DNA of 64,000 bases from Melastoma dodecandrum (lineage: Eukaryota > Streptophyta > Magnoliopsida > Myrtales > Melastomataceae), in NCBI GenBank assembly GCA_029817715.1, contig JARUPY010000189.1, forward strand, positions 4,588,001 to 4,652,000, given 5' to 3'. Positions 21,958 through 33,453 of the stretch are shown here, piece after piece. How positions within the stretch are numbered: the stretch's first letter is position 1; each line of letters begins with the position of its first letter. Position numbers and translations under genes: made by a program. The notes beneath the pieces are model-generated. The model saw only the letters and a program-made list of their open reading frames with translations, made no database searches and was not told where the DNA came from.

Positions 21958-23835
21958 ATGTGGTCCGGAGTCCAGTCAGCCGCCATCGTCACCGCCCCGC
22001 GGTGGTTGCTGAAAGCAGAGGCGACGCGCCATTTCGAGGACGAGGGCGACTGGTCTTACTCCTCTGATTGGTGGGGCGAGACCTCCCCAGGCGACGGCCA
22101 CACCCTGTTCCGGTCTGTTTCCGACATGGGAAACGAATCGGAAACGCGTCGTCTCGGTGGTCGCCTATCTTTGTTCGATTCCGGTTCGTTTACGCACATT
22201 GATTTCAGTCCTACGTCCTGGGTTTTACTCTTGGCCGATTTCCTGTTGTTTTGCACTTTCCGGGTAATGGGTCTCACTAGGAGTTTGATTCGATTGCTAG
22301 TCCAATGCTTACCAGTTTTGTATAATGGAATTGAAGCAGGGACCCAAGCTTGTCCAGTGTTTTCTCTACTTTGGGTTGCCACTTTGCAATGACCTGCTTA
22401 CTACGGTTTTATGTCATGAGTTTTACAGAGGCAAGTTTGCTGGCCTGCGCTGGAAAATTGGCTGCGGCAGAGATACATGAACATCAATCCGCAAGGCTAC
22501 AATGAGGATGAGTGGTTTTGGATACTCGGATATCAATGGGGTGTTGCTCCGATTCATTGACCATACACGGCAAAGTGCGGTGAAGTTGCTGGGTGCTTAC
22601 AGTGAATTGCCTCGCTGTCCCATGTAAGGTTTTATCTATCTTTTCTCATAGTTTTGTTTTTCACGTAACGAAAACGGGTTAATTCCGTACTCCAAGAAGA
22701 CTGAACTTTTATGCCATAATTTGCAGTTTGCAGCCGTTCTTTGTAGATGCTGTGCTTCTTTTGATATCTTGTAGTCAGCTTGGTAAAATTTATGTATTTA
22801 AGCTAAGATTCTATGTTTTTTATTCACTTGTCATATGCAGTCGTTTTAATCAAGTTCAGTTGATTTACCTAATTACCAGTCTTGTGAATTTGACCTTCAG
22901 AGTGTTGTCTGTGCTTTGCATAGGTCATGGTGGTGGTATCTTACCCCTTTTTTGGCCACAAAACTTCAAGGTAATATCAGTTCTCATTTATATCACTTAC
23001 CTCTCTTGTAATCTGTCAGCCGGTGGTTTCGAATACCATCATGGTGTTCTGGGTCGAACTGCCATTTTCATATAATTAAGAACCTAAGGCTTTTGTTGCG
23101 TTCTTTGGTTAGTCTTGAAAGATACACTTGGGCTTAAGTTTTGGTCACAGGTACCATGTCGGCATAGTTGAAATCGACCCTCTTAACATATCTGACTCCA
23201 TTAAGGCAGTGGGCTTTCCTGCATTTTCAGTGTCTCTCAGAGGTGACCATGTCAATCCGGAGCCTGGTATCCTGGATCAAGTAATGTGGAAAGGAGTTGA
23301 TGAAAGGCTACAAATCTTTGAATCTAATGCCTAAGCATTTTTCAGAACAGCAGTGGTCTCTACGATATAGCTTTCATTGATGCATACACTGGTGATGATA
23401 TTATCCTTCATAAGTTGTGGGATCCGCATTCTTCATTTCTGAAATCACTGAAATGTATATTGCACCCTGAACATGGCACAGTTTTTGTGAATCTCCACAC
23501 TGACTCCGATGTCATTTGCTCGCAAGAGTCCTCAAGAATTGAGCCAATTCTTCCAATGGGCGAGAGTATGTTTACAAGGTATGTCGAGCTTATAAGGATA
23601 CAATAGCTGGGTTTCAAAGTAATCCATTTGGGTTAGATTTCTGCTTTTGGGTCCTTGGGTATGTAATTCTTCATTGGTCTTACGTAAAAGCTTTGGATTG
23701 GGAACTAGCTTGGTAAGGAGCAGGGATAGGGTAATGGCAACACTTATTTCTCGGTCATTAGAGTTGGAGCGACCATTAAATTTGCTATTTTCATGTTTGC
23801 AATATTCAAGACAATGTTTTCATCTTGTGGACTAA
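21958..23835 (+). pseudogene. SAM-dependent methyltransferase-like gene (spermidine-synthase fold), unprocessed pseudogene
   Basis: Exon-like blocks lie in order. 21958-22262 is an N-terminal block. 22432-22625 ends with GYSDINGVLLRFIDHTRQSA. 22902-22971 has VLCIGHGGGILPLF, the glycine-rich SAM-binding motif. 23151-23334 has GIVEIDPLNISDS, the acidic loop after it. 23346-23580 has GLYDIAFIDAYTGDDIILHK and LHPEHGTVFVNLH. A tail from about 23580 (VCRAYKD) to 23835 has PWVCNSSLVL. GT-AG borders are present at several junctions, for example AAG/GTAATA at 22971. The reading frame shifts near 22500, has TAA at 23332-23334 with a shift just after, and shifts again near 23578 and 23650. The kept introns show it did not arise by retroposition. 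Confidence 0.65.
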
Positions 23836-24414
23836 TTATTTTACCATTATGACCAGCATATGTTTACAGATTTATACATAAACTCGTGATACAGGCTTAT
23901 GTTGAGCTTCTTATTTTCTTTGTTGCAAATCTTCTTGTTCTCTAATTGGTTTGTGATGTTGACGTTGCCTGTATTCTGGAATGATGGATGGTATCATTCG
24001 CTTGTTGGAGGTTTAATGGACACTGTTCAAGTTGTTTCCAACTGATGCTTAAGCTTCTTATCCTGTATGAGAAACAATTCTTGTCATTTCAGAATACTTA
24101 GGATCTACTTCTCTCATCAAATCATTCGGATCTACTTCTCTCATCATTTCAGATCTACATAGGATTGTGCTACCTCAAAATAGTTGCACTAACAACACAG
24201 TGAAGTCAAGATGATTGGTAACAACAAAATATGTTCCATGCTATTTTCAATACATTTCTTGATGTGTAGTTTGCTGGATAATTTTTTACAATAATAGATA
24301 GTTGTGATCAAAGCCTTTCTTGCTATTTATGAAGACGTTTGTCTTTATCTTCAACTTGCACAAACCTTAACCTAGCCTCCTTAGAAGCAATCTGCATGTC
24401 GCTTAGTAAGCAGC
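23836..24414. other. Intergenic sequence between two converging genes
   Basis: No coding frame seen. A short duplication, GGATCTACTTCTCTCATCA, occurs twice around 24101-24150. The segment includes the 3' flank of the legumain gene on the minus strand. Confidence 0.4.
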
Positions 24415-26809
24415 CTAGCAAGCTTGGAGGGATGCCCTATCAAACTGCTCCTTATTCACCTTGAGATTGCAAAGGTTCGCCATAACTCCTGTGTATTTCC
24501 TTCCATAGGTCGATAAATGCCCGCATCGTTGCTCATAAGTGCTCACCTGCCCAAAACAAGACAAGAAGACACATCAACAGACAGTCGTACTCGTGCCTTA
24601 CAAAAAGTCATTTGTTTATGGTTATTTGAGACACCGACGAGGGATTTGAAGCAATCCCAATCATCAACAAGTGCTTGGCCGGGTGGTCTGACTGTATTGA
24701 AGGCCATGGAGCTCTTCGTGCTACCCAACAAGAAGTTCACTATAAGGTTGATTTTTCTGTCCTCCTCCTGCCTCTTGAAAATCTCGACACTCAATGACTC
24801 ATGCGCTTTAGCGCTCTGGAGAGATCCTTTCGGGGCTTTCCTTGCCTACATACACAAGTGGAACTATGATATCAGAATTACATTGGGAAAACTCAGTCCT
24901 TATAGCTACCACATCAATTACCTTGTGTTGATAATATCTCAGGTTAGCATCCCTTTGGCTGGCAATTAAAATCCTTGAAGTTGGGGCCGAGGAGGAAGAA
25001 GTTGACTGGATCGATTCAACTCGGGATGATGCACTTTTTAAATTTTCGCCCATGTAAGTGGAGAGAAAATCGCGAGAAATGCCGCTGTAACCGTATTGCA
25101 TGACATGGGACATGGTCGTCCTCTTCTTCACCGCATTATATTGTTGCTTCAGTGTCTCACTCGCCAAATTGTTCACATCACTGCCACAGAAGCGTTTGTT
25201 GAGTACATGGAACTTAGGCATACTGTAATGTAAACTTCTTCTTACCTATCCTCCATCCAGGAAATGCTATAGAGGTCGCCAAGACATGTCCCATACTTAC
25301 TGACATCGGGATGGTCGTAGTCTCCTGGACAGTAGTACCCGTAACTATTCTCAACAGGATTCGAGGCTGTGGTAGCATATATATTGATGTTGTTGGGTAA
25401 CAGTCCCTGGAACAGGCTGCCTGCCTCGCATGCTTCCACGTAGATCACCATGTTTTTGTAGCTCTTCTTCACCCTCATTGCTTTCAACACCTTTGTAAGA
25501 TCCGTTGCGTATACATTGTCACCCACTGGCATACCTGATCAGCGACAGATGATTTTGTTACAATGCGTTTCGTGTTGACCTGTGATGGTGGTTTGACAAG
25601 CTACCTATGACTCCAGGACTGCCGTGGTCGCTGTAGAAGATGAAAACATTGTCATTCGGGCCGCTTCTTAGGACCTTGCCACTGCCACCGGTAAGCGCCG
25701 TCTTGTTCCCAAGCAGAACAGCGTAGAGGTTTGTGGCGGTGGTAGAGTCTCCGGTATAGTCCTAGATGACCATGGTCAACAACACAAGCAATGTAAAATT
25801 AAAATTCTGTGCGACTACGAAGAAGATTTTCGCCTATTGATTGGGATCTCAATGATAAAAAAATTGTTGGAAGGCTCCAGATTCAAGGGCGAGTCGTTAT
25901 CCTATGAAATAGTTGATAGGATTCCGTGTAGTTTTTTGATAAAGAATAAAGAAAGAAAAGAACAATCGGTTGTCACTATTCATACAGGGGTCCGAGTCAA
26001 GCATTTAACATTATTAGGCATCAATCAACCCCATTACGTTCTTCTGTCATTTTCCAAACTAGTGGACTTAAACATCAAACTCATGCCAGCAACAAATTTA
26101 TCATCACCCAACTAAAAAGGGATTGATGGGGGGATAATAGTTTACCTTGGGGACTCCTTTGTAAACATCAGGACCACCAGGCTTGTTGATGATGATCCCG
26201 GGTGTCGGGTTCTCGCTGTTGTGGGCGATGTCGTTGTACATGAACACGATGATGTTTTCATCCTTCATCCCATTCTTCTTCAGTATTTGGTAGGCATGAC
26301 AAACATCCGCCTGCCAAATAACAACCCAAGGAATAAATTTCCGGGCCAATCATGCAAGACAGTAAAAATTAAACAATGATGTCACATATGATGGTAGTAT
26401 GTGGTAGTATCTCCCAAAAAAGGAAAATAACACGGATTAATGATGGGTAAAAAAAGTTACAAAACCCGTCTTTAATTACGTGATTTATCCTTTTCACCTA
26501 TAAATAAAAATTTAAGAAAGATAATCCTGATCGACAAACACCGACGCAGATGGAAGAACTTCAAAGAGTTCTGCTTCGAGAAAAAATAGACTTGTTTACC
26601 TGGTGCCGGAAATTCTCGTAACCATTTGATCCTGCAACAAGGACTGCCCACTTCGTTCCCTTGGCAGCAGCAGACAGGGCATCGGGCTTTAGACTGCTCT
26701 CCCCAAGAGCCGCCATGGTCGCGGCCATGAGGAGAATGAAGGCGAGCATATTAGCAGCAGAACAGGACCAAGCTCTGACAGTAGTAGTAGTAGGTGTAGT
26801 TCTCTGCAT
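24415..26809 (-). CDS. VPE: Legumain / vacuolar processing enzyme (asparaginyl endopeptidase, C13)
   Basis: Seven exons join in frame: 26600-26809, 26146-26310, 25605-25761, 25246-25534, 24922-25180, 24639-24845 and 24415-24546, 1419 bases or 472 residues plus stop. Residues about 20-36 are a hydrophobic signal segment ([16 protein letters not shown]). The core follows with [20 protein letters not shown], catalytic His near 171 (YSDHGSPG) and catalytic Cys near 213 (VEACEAGS). [16 protein letters not shown] and [12 protein letters not shown] are also typical. A Ser-rich linker precedes the C-terminal prodomain ([12 protein letters not shown], then [20 protein letters not shown]). Known legumains cut after Asn or Asp in vacuoles and self-activate by shedding this prodomain. 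All introns start with GT and end with AG. It ends SLQAC, a little shorter than many relatives. Confidence 0.9.
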
Positions 26810-26953
26810 CCCGTTTCCTTTCTTCTTCTTCTCTGTTCTCCTCGGCGTTCTATTTTTTTTTTGGGGGGGTGGTTATGCGATAAGGGGACCTTTTGTTCTT
26901 CTTGTTTTTATTTTTGGCTCACTTGGCTTATGAGGCTAGCCCACTGCTTCATA

Positions 26954-26960
26954 ATTTATA
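26954..26960 (-). promoter_or_regulatory. Candidate TATA box of the legumain gene
   Basis: The minus strand reads ACATATAAATTATG about 145 bases upstream of the ATG at 26809, a normal distance if the 5' leader is 110-120 bases. No other TATA-like site lies closer. Predicted from sequence only. Confidence 0.4.
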
Positions 26961-26966
26961 TGTGGA

Positions 26967-28502
26967 AACAAAGAAGAAAAAGGGATTGGGTTTTAGATTG
27001 TCTTCTTATTTTTTTTTAGGTACATAATTCTCTAAGACTACCTTATATTCCCATAAACTAAAAAATTAAAATCTTACGGAGATATAAATTATATACCGAA
27101 GGATTCTTTTTTATTTTATCCAATCTCCACTAGGACATCATCAAATATGTTAACTATTATTTAATAAAAGAAACCTTGAATTTGTACCAGAGACGCGTTA
27201 CCTCCATATCGAGGTCGTAAAGTTTAAGGTTCCTTAGGAAGCAGGAATTAAAAACAAAAATTCAGATTAAGAACAGAACAGATTTGAGCGGTATTAGTAT
27301 TAAGTAATATATAAAATTAGGATGTGAAATTGGAGTGCTTGCATGCTACAAGGGTTGGTGTCAGTAATGGAGTTCTTTTGTAATAATTTGGGCATTTGGG
27401 GGGCGGGGGGTATCGACCGTTTTCGCACAATGGGGAAGCTCTAAGGAATAATGGCAGACGATGCAGTCTTAACTATCATGATTATATCGACATCATTGAA
27501 GGGTCCCCGAAATTAATTGTGGTATAATTAATCAACCTTGTTTGGACGTTTGCATGATTTATTTATTTATTTATTTTTGTTTCTTGGGATAAAGTGAACA
27601 ATAATGTTATGGGTGGGGGGTTTCCACCTTTTACCAATTAAAAAGGTTGGACAATTTTTGTGGTCTCTTCCGTGGTTGTCGCATTATCTTCAGAAAATGA
27701 TTACTTGCTCTTCGGACTTAAGTCTCCCCCTCCTTTTACTAGTGTTTCCCACAATATTCCCGACTCACGGCCATGCCCCTTTCATCCACAAGGTATTAAA
27801 TCGTTATTATACTACAATAATTATGCGAAGGTAATTGATTGTTATATTACTCGCCCGTGGCTGTACATTATCGAACGAACATTTTGCCATCTAATTTTAT
27901 TAAATGATGTCATGATTTTTAGTTACAGTGTGCTGGCTGCATTTATATTTTTTGTGCAGTGAATCTCAGCAAGGCGTTACGCACTCTGTAAGGCATAAAT
28001 ATATATTTTTACCTTTTGAGTCATCGAACAAGCTTGACTTGGAATTTTATTTTATAATTGTTTTTGTTAGGCTATAATTAACTATTGGTTCACACTTACA
28101 TTTTAAGAGGTTTAGGGACTCCTTTCTCACTTGTACTAACTAACCTTCATAGACTCGGGCTACCAAAAAGCCAAATAGAAGGTCCGTTGTACGCACCAAC
28201 TTTCCTCTAATTGCCTACAATTCCCCCTGGATGAAATTATGAAGAAGATAATAACTAAGTGCTAATAATGTCCCATAGGTGAGTTTTCCTTTCATTGAGA
28301 TTGCACGTACTCAATTGATTAGGATAAACCCTGATTTGGATTGCGTTTCTTCCATTCCATTAGAAAGCAAGATTTCATATGCAACTTAAAGTGGAAGTTT
28401 ACTCGTGTAGACCAGAACGGATACTCCCGCACAAGGTGGCTGGAATACTTCACTACTGCGATCTTGGGAGCCTTTAAAATCCAGTGGGATGAACTTTCTT
28501 TG
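26967..28502. other. Intergenic sequence upstream of the legumain gene
   Basis: AT-rich with short G or T runs (GGGGGGCGGGGGG near 27397, TTTATTTATTTATTT near 27560). Open frames here have no recognisable motif. It includes the promoter region of the minus-strand legumain gene. Confidence 0.4.
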
Positions 28503-29259
28503 TAGAACAAAAATTTCATAAAGATTTATAATTATTTCATACAGTACGAAAGAGTTACGTAATATTTTATCGTGTAGTGATAATACAAAACGTCGTGCAT
28601 GTCAACAATTTAGATGTATATTACGTAATTTCTCTGCGTACATTTTTTTTTTGTAAAGACATACTATAATTTCATAATTAATAGAAGAAGTTTTGTTTAC
28701 TTTTTCGTTGCGTTACCGTTCCCAAAAGAATATGTATTGTACGAATGTGTCTCTTAACAAAACAAAACAATTGTTGAACAAAATATTCAAATATTTCGTA
28801 AAGAGTATGAAACAATTCGTGCGTAGGAACTTCGTGTGGATCATGAAAAAAAATTTAACATTTTCACCATGACCTTGCAAAATCTTTTGGTAATGTTTAG
28901 ATTACTTTTTTATTTGAGTTTTGATGTGACAATTTACTATAAATTTATTTGTACTGAGTATCTGTACTATTTTACGAATTCCCTGCTTGTAAATACAAAA
29001 CAAAATTAAATATATAATTAGTAAAATAACTACAAAGGAATTCTACTATAATTTTTTTCTGTGAACAGTTACTTTGACGAAAAAGGAAACAATAACTTAC
29101 TCTATGAATTACGATTTTTTTATTATCTTTACAAAAAAATGTACAGAGAGAAATCACGTAAAATGCATCTACATTGTTGACATGCATGACCTTTCTGTGT
29201 TAGGCAAGTCTTTCATATTTTATGAAATAATTACAAATCCTTACTAATTTTTTGTTCTA
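28503..29259. mobile_element. Small inverted-repeat (foldback/MITE-like) element
   Basis: The left arm TAGAACAAAAATTTCATAAA continues through CATGTCAACAATTTAGATGT to about 28760. It matches the reverse complement of about 29035-29259 (TATAGAACAAAAAATTAGTA, CATGTCAACAATGTAGATGC, TTTCTCTCTGTACATTTTTT). The arms are roughly 225-255 bases and the middle is unique and AT-rich. No transposase is present. The ends read TAGAAC and GTTCTA, but a target duplication is not clear, so the superfamily is unassigned. Confidence 0.65.
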
Positions 29260-30249
29260 TAAAAAGAAGTTGATTCCACCATATTTCCTCCCACTGGATT
29301 TTAAAGGTTCTCTTGCAATGAATAGTTATTAGCCTGAAAAATGCCAACCACCATTAAAAATATTAATTTTGTTATGGTTAAATATTATCTCACTTATAGA
29401 AAGTACAAATTAAAAAAAGGAGGAATGACTCGACGACCCACAAAATGGATAATGATAACGTTTCCATCCGTAAAATGATCTCTTGGAAGAACATCAACAG
29501 TAGCATCCATAATGAAGTAGGATACACATATACACATAAAAAATTGAAAAAAAAAATAAAATAAAAAGTTTTCAGAAACATTCTAATGTCACACACTCAA
29601 GTACCTAAATCGTACTTCAGTTTTCTTTCTAAAATCCCAAAACCATGAAAACTTCATCGTAAGTAATGGATCAAATATTAAATTTCATGCGACGAAGTTA
29701 TCATATGCACATTAAGCCTCAAAGAGTATATAAAAACTCGGGGGATGACTCGATGACCGATGGATACAAACACACCACCATGATCAACAAAATCGAAGTA
29801 ATAAGACAAGGCGAGTTATGATATGGATGACACAAATACACCGTCACCGGATGGCATGCTCAACTTTGTCTATAATTAGAATCCATTAAGTGAAGATAGA
29901 TGTCTGAAGGGGAATCCACTCACTTCTGAAAAAATGGATCTTTACTATTGAAAGTCTGATAATAGTTGATTATAATTTCTGGCGGTATAACAACTTCAAA
30001 TAAAGGTGAGTATGACCTTCAATGAACCAATGCATGCTTACAAATAAATGTTGAGGTAAATGCATAATAGTAAAGATAATGATTGGGGAATCGGTAGATG
30101 CCAACCACATCACTTCGCCTGGGTTGTCCATATTTACTGTCGACATGATCTACACGAGTGGCATCGTTCTTCCTGGTTCTTGATTTAGCTTCTCAGTTTG
30201 ATATTCTTGACCAAACTACTGCTCGAATAACTCCATCTCACATCTTGGT
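29260..30249. other. Non-coding sequence, possibly LTR of the next gypsy element
   Basis: AT-rich, with no domain found. GGATGACTCGATGACC at 29750 and GGAATGACTCGACGACC near 29420 are a weak direct repeat. The minus-strand gypsy integrase ends at about 30254, so part of this could be its 3' LTR, but no partner LTR was found. Confidence 0.3.
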
Positions 30250-30253
30250 TTGC

Positions 30254-30565
30254 TTAGTCATTCCATGGAAAGTAAAAATGATGCGTACTCGATGCGTCAA
30301 GATGGGATAGCTCGAGATTGGTCATCCTCGTATCATTCTCCCGTTGTTGAAAAGGATTTATCGTCAAATCCACATGGTCCTCGTACCTATTGAGATCCTG
30401 TACATTGAAGGTAACAACAGGTTTGACGTAGTCTCTGGGAAGATCAACCTTATACGCATTGTCGTTCACACGCTCGATGGTCTTGAATGGCCCTTCGACT
30501 CGTGGCATGACCTTATTTTTTCTCTTGGTAGGGAATCTTTCCTTCATTAGTTGTATCCAAATCAA
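30254..30565 (-). pseudogene. Gypsy integrase C-terminal domain
   Basis: The frame has MKERFPTKRKNKVMPRVEGP, then FKTIERVNDNAYKVDLPRDY and TFNVQDLNRYED. This is the R-FP-x-x-RK-x-K-L-x-P-R-x-x-GPF block and N-V-x-D-L end of plant gypsy integrases. The tail (DDVDLTINPFQQRENDT type) is also usual. Confidence 0.8.
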
Positions 30566-30870
30566 GTATTCAGGTTGAAAAATCTTCTCTCTTTGTCCTT
30601 AATTGCTCTTGCTTTGTTAACACTCATTATCCTTGATGATTTGAGCTCGAATCTTTTAATGTAATAACTTTATTTCGTTGGCTCGCTTCACAACATCTCG
30701 ACTAATCTTTATGTAATCTAGCAATCTTATAAGCTTGATTGGAATAGAAAATTTTAATATACTACTTTGGAGGGTGATGACTTGGTGGTAAAACTAGGTG
30801 TTATGGTGTAGGCGAACTCGACATGAATAAGCTTGATGTCCCAATCCTTCTGATTCTTCGAAAGAAGCAT

Positions 30871-31400
30871 TTATGGGATAGTTTCCATGGTTTGGTTGAC
30901 AACTTTAGTTTGGCTATCAGTCTGCGGATGATAGGTAGTAGTGCTAAAGACGGACTTGATTCCAATCTTATGCCACAACATCTTGCAGAAGTAACTCAGA
31001 AATTTGACGTCTCGATCTGACACAATGGACTTTGGAACTCCATGTGGTCTCAACACTTCTCGAAAGTAAAAATCGTCAAACACATGGAGTGTCTTCAGTC
31101 CTGTGGCACATAATGACCCAACTTTAAAACTTGATCAACTACCACCATAATTGAATCCTTGTTTCTCTACACTCAGGCAATCCCTACCATGAAAGCCATA
31201 GTGACATGTTTTCATGGTTGCATTGGAATAGGTAGATGGGTGTAAAGTTCTTAGAGCTGAACTAAACTCTTCGCTTGTTGACACATAGCACATCGTAGAA
31301 TGAGAGGTCGAGCTTGACTTTACATCTTCTACCAATACTGGAGTGTATTGAAAGGGTTTTCTTGACTCCAAAGTGTCAGATAATACCTCTTCCATGTACT
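30871..31400 (-). pseudogene. Gypsy integrase core
   Basis: The frame 30871-31083 has [20 protein letters not shown], then [20 protein letters not shown] and [24 protein letters not shown]-x-KF holds the second catalytic Asp, and the catalytic Glu of Q-T-E is replaced by Lys in QTKVVN. The upstream frame 31135-31395 is out of phase. Inactive. Confidence 0.75.
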
Positions 31401-32460
31401 TTTAGAATGAGTATTTCCCTAAGTGAATTCTAGGAATATAGAGCTTGAATCTGGAAACAAGAATCCATTCACTTAGTGAAATCGCTTGAAAGCTTAGACA
31501 GAACACTTCACATAGAGTGTTCAAACGTTTCCATCTTCCTTGTACAGGGATTTCATATGATTGAATTCAATTAGCTTATTTTGTTTCATTAAGAGAAGTG
31601 CAACCTTCTTCAGTAAGGCATATGTGGCCATGTTCTTTACTCCTGGCTTATGCTTCATAACAAATGAAAAGACTTGCAGGATCTCGACCTGCTTGGCATG
31701 TCCTCAACAAAGATTGTTCCGACCATTGATGTACTTATGTGCTTCATGGTTAGTGTGTAAGACAAACTCACAGGTCAATATATAATAACACCGAGTGTCT
31801 AGTACTCAAATGATAGCATTGAACTCCTTGTTGTATGTTAAGTAATTTAGTCTGGGTTCACTCAACTTCTCGTTGAAGTATGCGAGGGGCTTTCTTCTTG
31901 CAGTAAATATCTTCTAATTCCAACTCTTCAAGCATTGCTCAATTCTGGATCGCCTCAACTTTACTCACGTGGACCGTGATTCCTTGTGAAGATATCACAA
32001 ATCCAAGGAATACCACATTCTAGTAGAAGAACTTATATTTTTGAGGCTTCCATATAACATCTCGAGTCGTAGCGTGTGGAGCACTGTTCATAAGTGCTGG
32101 ATATGTTTAGTCTCGCTTCGACTATAGACTAGAATGAATTCAAAGTTGACAACTATAAACTTCCCAATGAATGATCTCAACACGTGGTTCATTAGTCTTA
32201 TTAACGTGCTAAGAGCATTCAAGATTCCAAATGGAATGACCGGCCATTCGTTTTGAATCCTCCTTCCTCCAACTGGTGCCTACAAGGTCATCCATAGTCG
32301 TCAATTTATCCTCCCTCATAGTCATTCTTGAGCAAGAAATCAGAAGCGAAGCAGAATTTGTACCTCTAGAGAATGACCAAAGGCGTTCAAGGCTAGAGAC
32401 TCTCCCTTAGGTGAAGTATAGGTCATGTTTAGCCTGGGGAAGAACTTCTATTGGAAGACG

Positions 32461-32935
32461 TGGAAGGACAACACAACAACACTTTCTGCCAAGGCGTTCA
32501 TTGTAAAGTAACTGGAGTGGTCAAAACCTTCTGAGGCTTCCCTAGAGGTTAAGAGGTTGGAGTCAGAAATAGAATACCTCTGGGATAAAGAAGAGGATTT
32601 GAGACATTCATCCAACGCCTTTAGAGAGAGCAAGAGGAAGTCGTCTGATAGTGGACTGCTGTTGTCAATGCTTTGCTGGACGCGAGGGAGATCGAGGCCA
32701 TACAGAGAGCCATCGCAAGTGACTAATGTCAAGGGTTCATGGAGGAATGGACATTGTCGCCGTACAAATGCCATCGAAGCCAGATTGATTGCTTAAGCGA
32801 GGCATTTGTTGTCTTCTTTGTGAACTCCTTAAACTATTTTCACCATATGTCAGGATCCTTTTTTTAATGTTGTTATGATGATCTTCTCATATTTGTGACT
32901 TATATCTTTTCAAACACTTGCCATTAATCCTAAGG
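32461..32935. other. Unassigned sequence with a possible coiled-coil frame
   Basis: Plus-strand 32557-32796 reads ESEIEYLWDKEEDLRHSSNA, which is Glu/Leu-rich, and distantly recalls coiled-coil tails of PMD-type proteins. It is short and no flanking frame supports it. It may be a scrap of another element. Confidence 0.25.
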
Positions 32936-33302
32936 TTACGATGTCGACCATCTAAATCTGATAACTTGTACGAATTCCTGAGATGAGTCGTAATTATTCA
33001 AAATGATCAGGGGTCCATTTGCCAAAAAGTAATCTTGTGATCCTTCTGGCAACTTGAATTTCAACTCTAAGTCCACCTTTGCAAGGCTTTGTGTTCCACT
33101 CTTTGTTGTTGTACCAAATGACATGCTCCTTGTGCGTCACCAGGTAGTTTAATGCTTTTGCCCTAGTAGCTTGCAAGTTCTCTAGCTCCAAGTACATGTG
33201 CTCTTCGTAGTGGTCTTGCAATCCTATGTGCTTTAGAAATATGAGTGATAAGTAACCTCTTTGATCGACAACATCGCGTCGTTTGTCGTAGTGTGAACTC
33301 AA
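32936..33302 (-). pseudogene. Gypsy integrase C-terminal scrap
   Basis: The frame has YEEHMYLELENLQATRAKAL, then RITRLLFGKWTPDHFE, the same pattern as 10980-11420 (MYLEIEGLESRRFKAL, FLGKWSPNWEGPF). It lies only about 150 bases downstream, in element orientation, of a gag frame, so most of pol has been deleted between them. Confidence 0.6.
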
Positions 33303-33326
33303 AATATCATCCGCATTTTCCTCATT

Positions 33327-33391
33327 GAAAGAATATTTTCTTTCTTCTTGAGATTCTTGAGAGGTTTTTGATCGAAAGAATATTTTCTTTC
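33327..33391 (+). repeat. Two copies of a near-palindromic GAAAGAATATTTTCTTTC
   Basis: Exact 18-base copies at 33327-33344 and 33374-33391, 47 bases apart, with similar flanks. They lie between the gag and integrase scraps. Confidence 0.75.
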
Positions 33392-33453
33392 TTTTTGAGA
33401 GTTGTCACACCTAAAGGGTTGGCCATTGACATATTTGGGGGTATGTTAATATA

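Larger units (their letters stand above)
30250..32460 (-). mobile_element. Decayed Ty3/gypsy pol fragment
   Basis: The minus strand carries RT, RNase H and integrase pieces in order from about 32460 to 30254. RT pieces near 32060-32250 read VIPFGILNALSTLIRLMNHV and LRSFIGKFIVVNFEFILVYS, where the normal YFDDIL box has become NFEFIL. Many stops are present throughout. It resembles the family at 36583 and 51467 in its integrase (ERFPTKRKNKVMPRVEGPF) but is more diverged. Confidence 0.7.
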
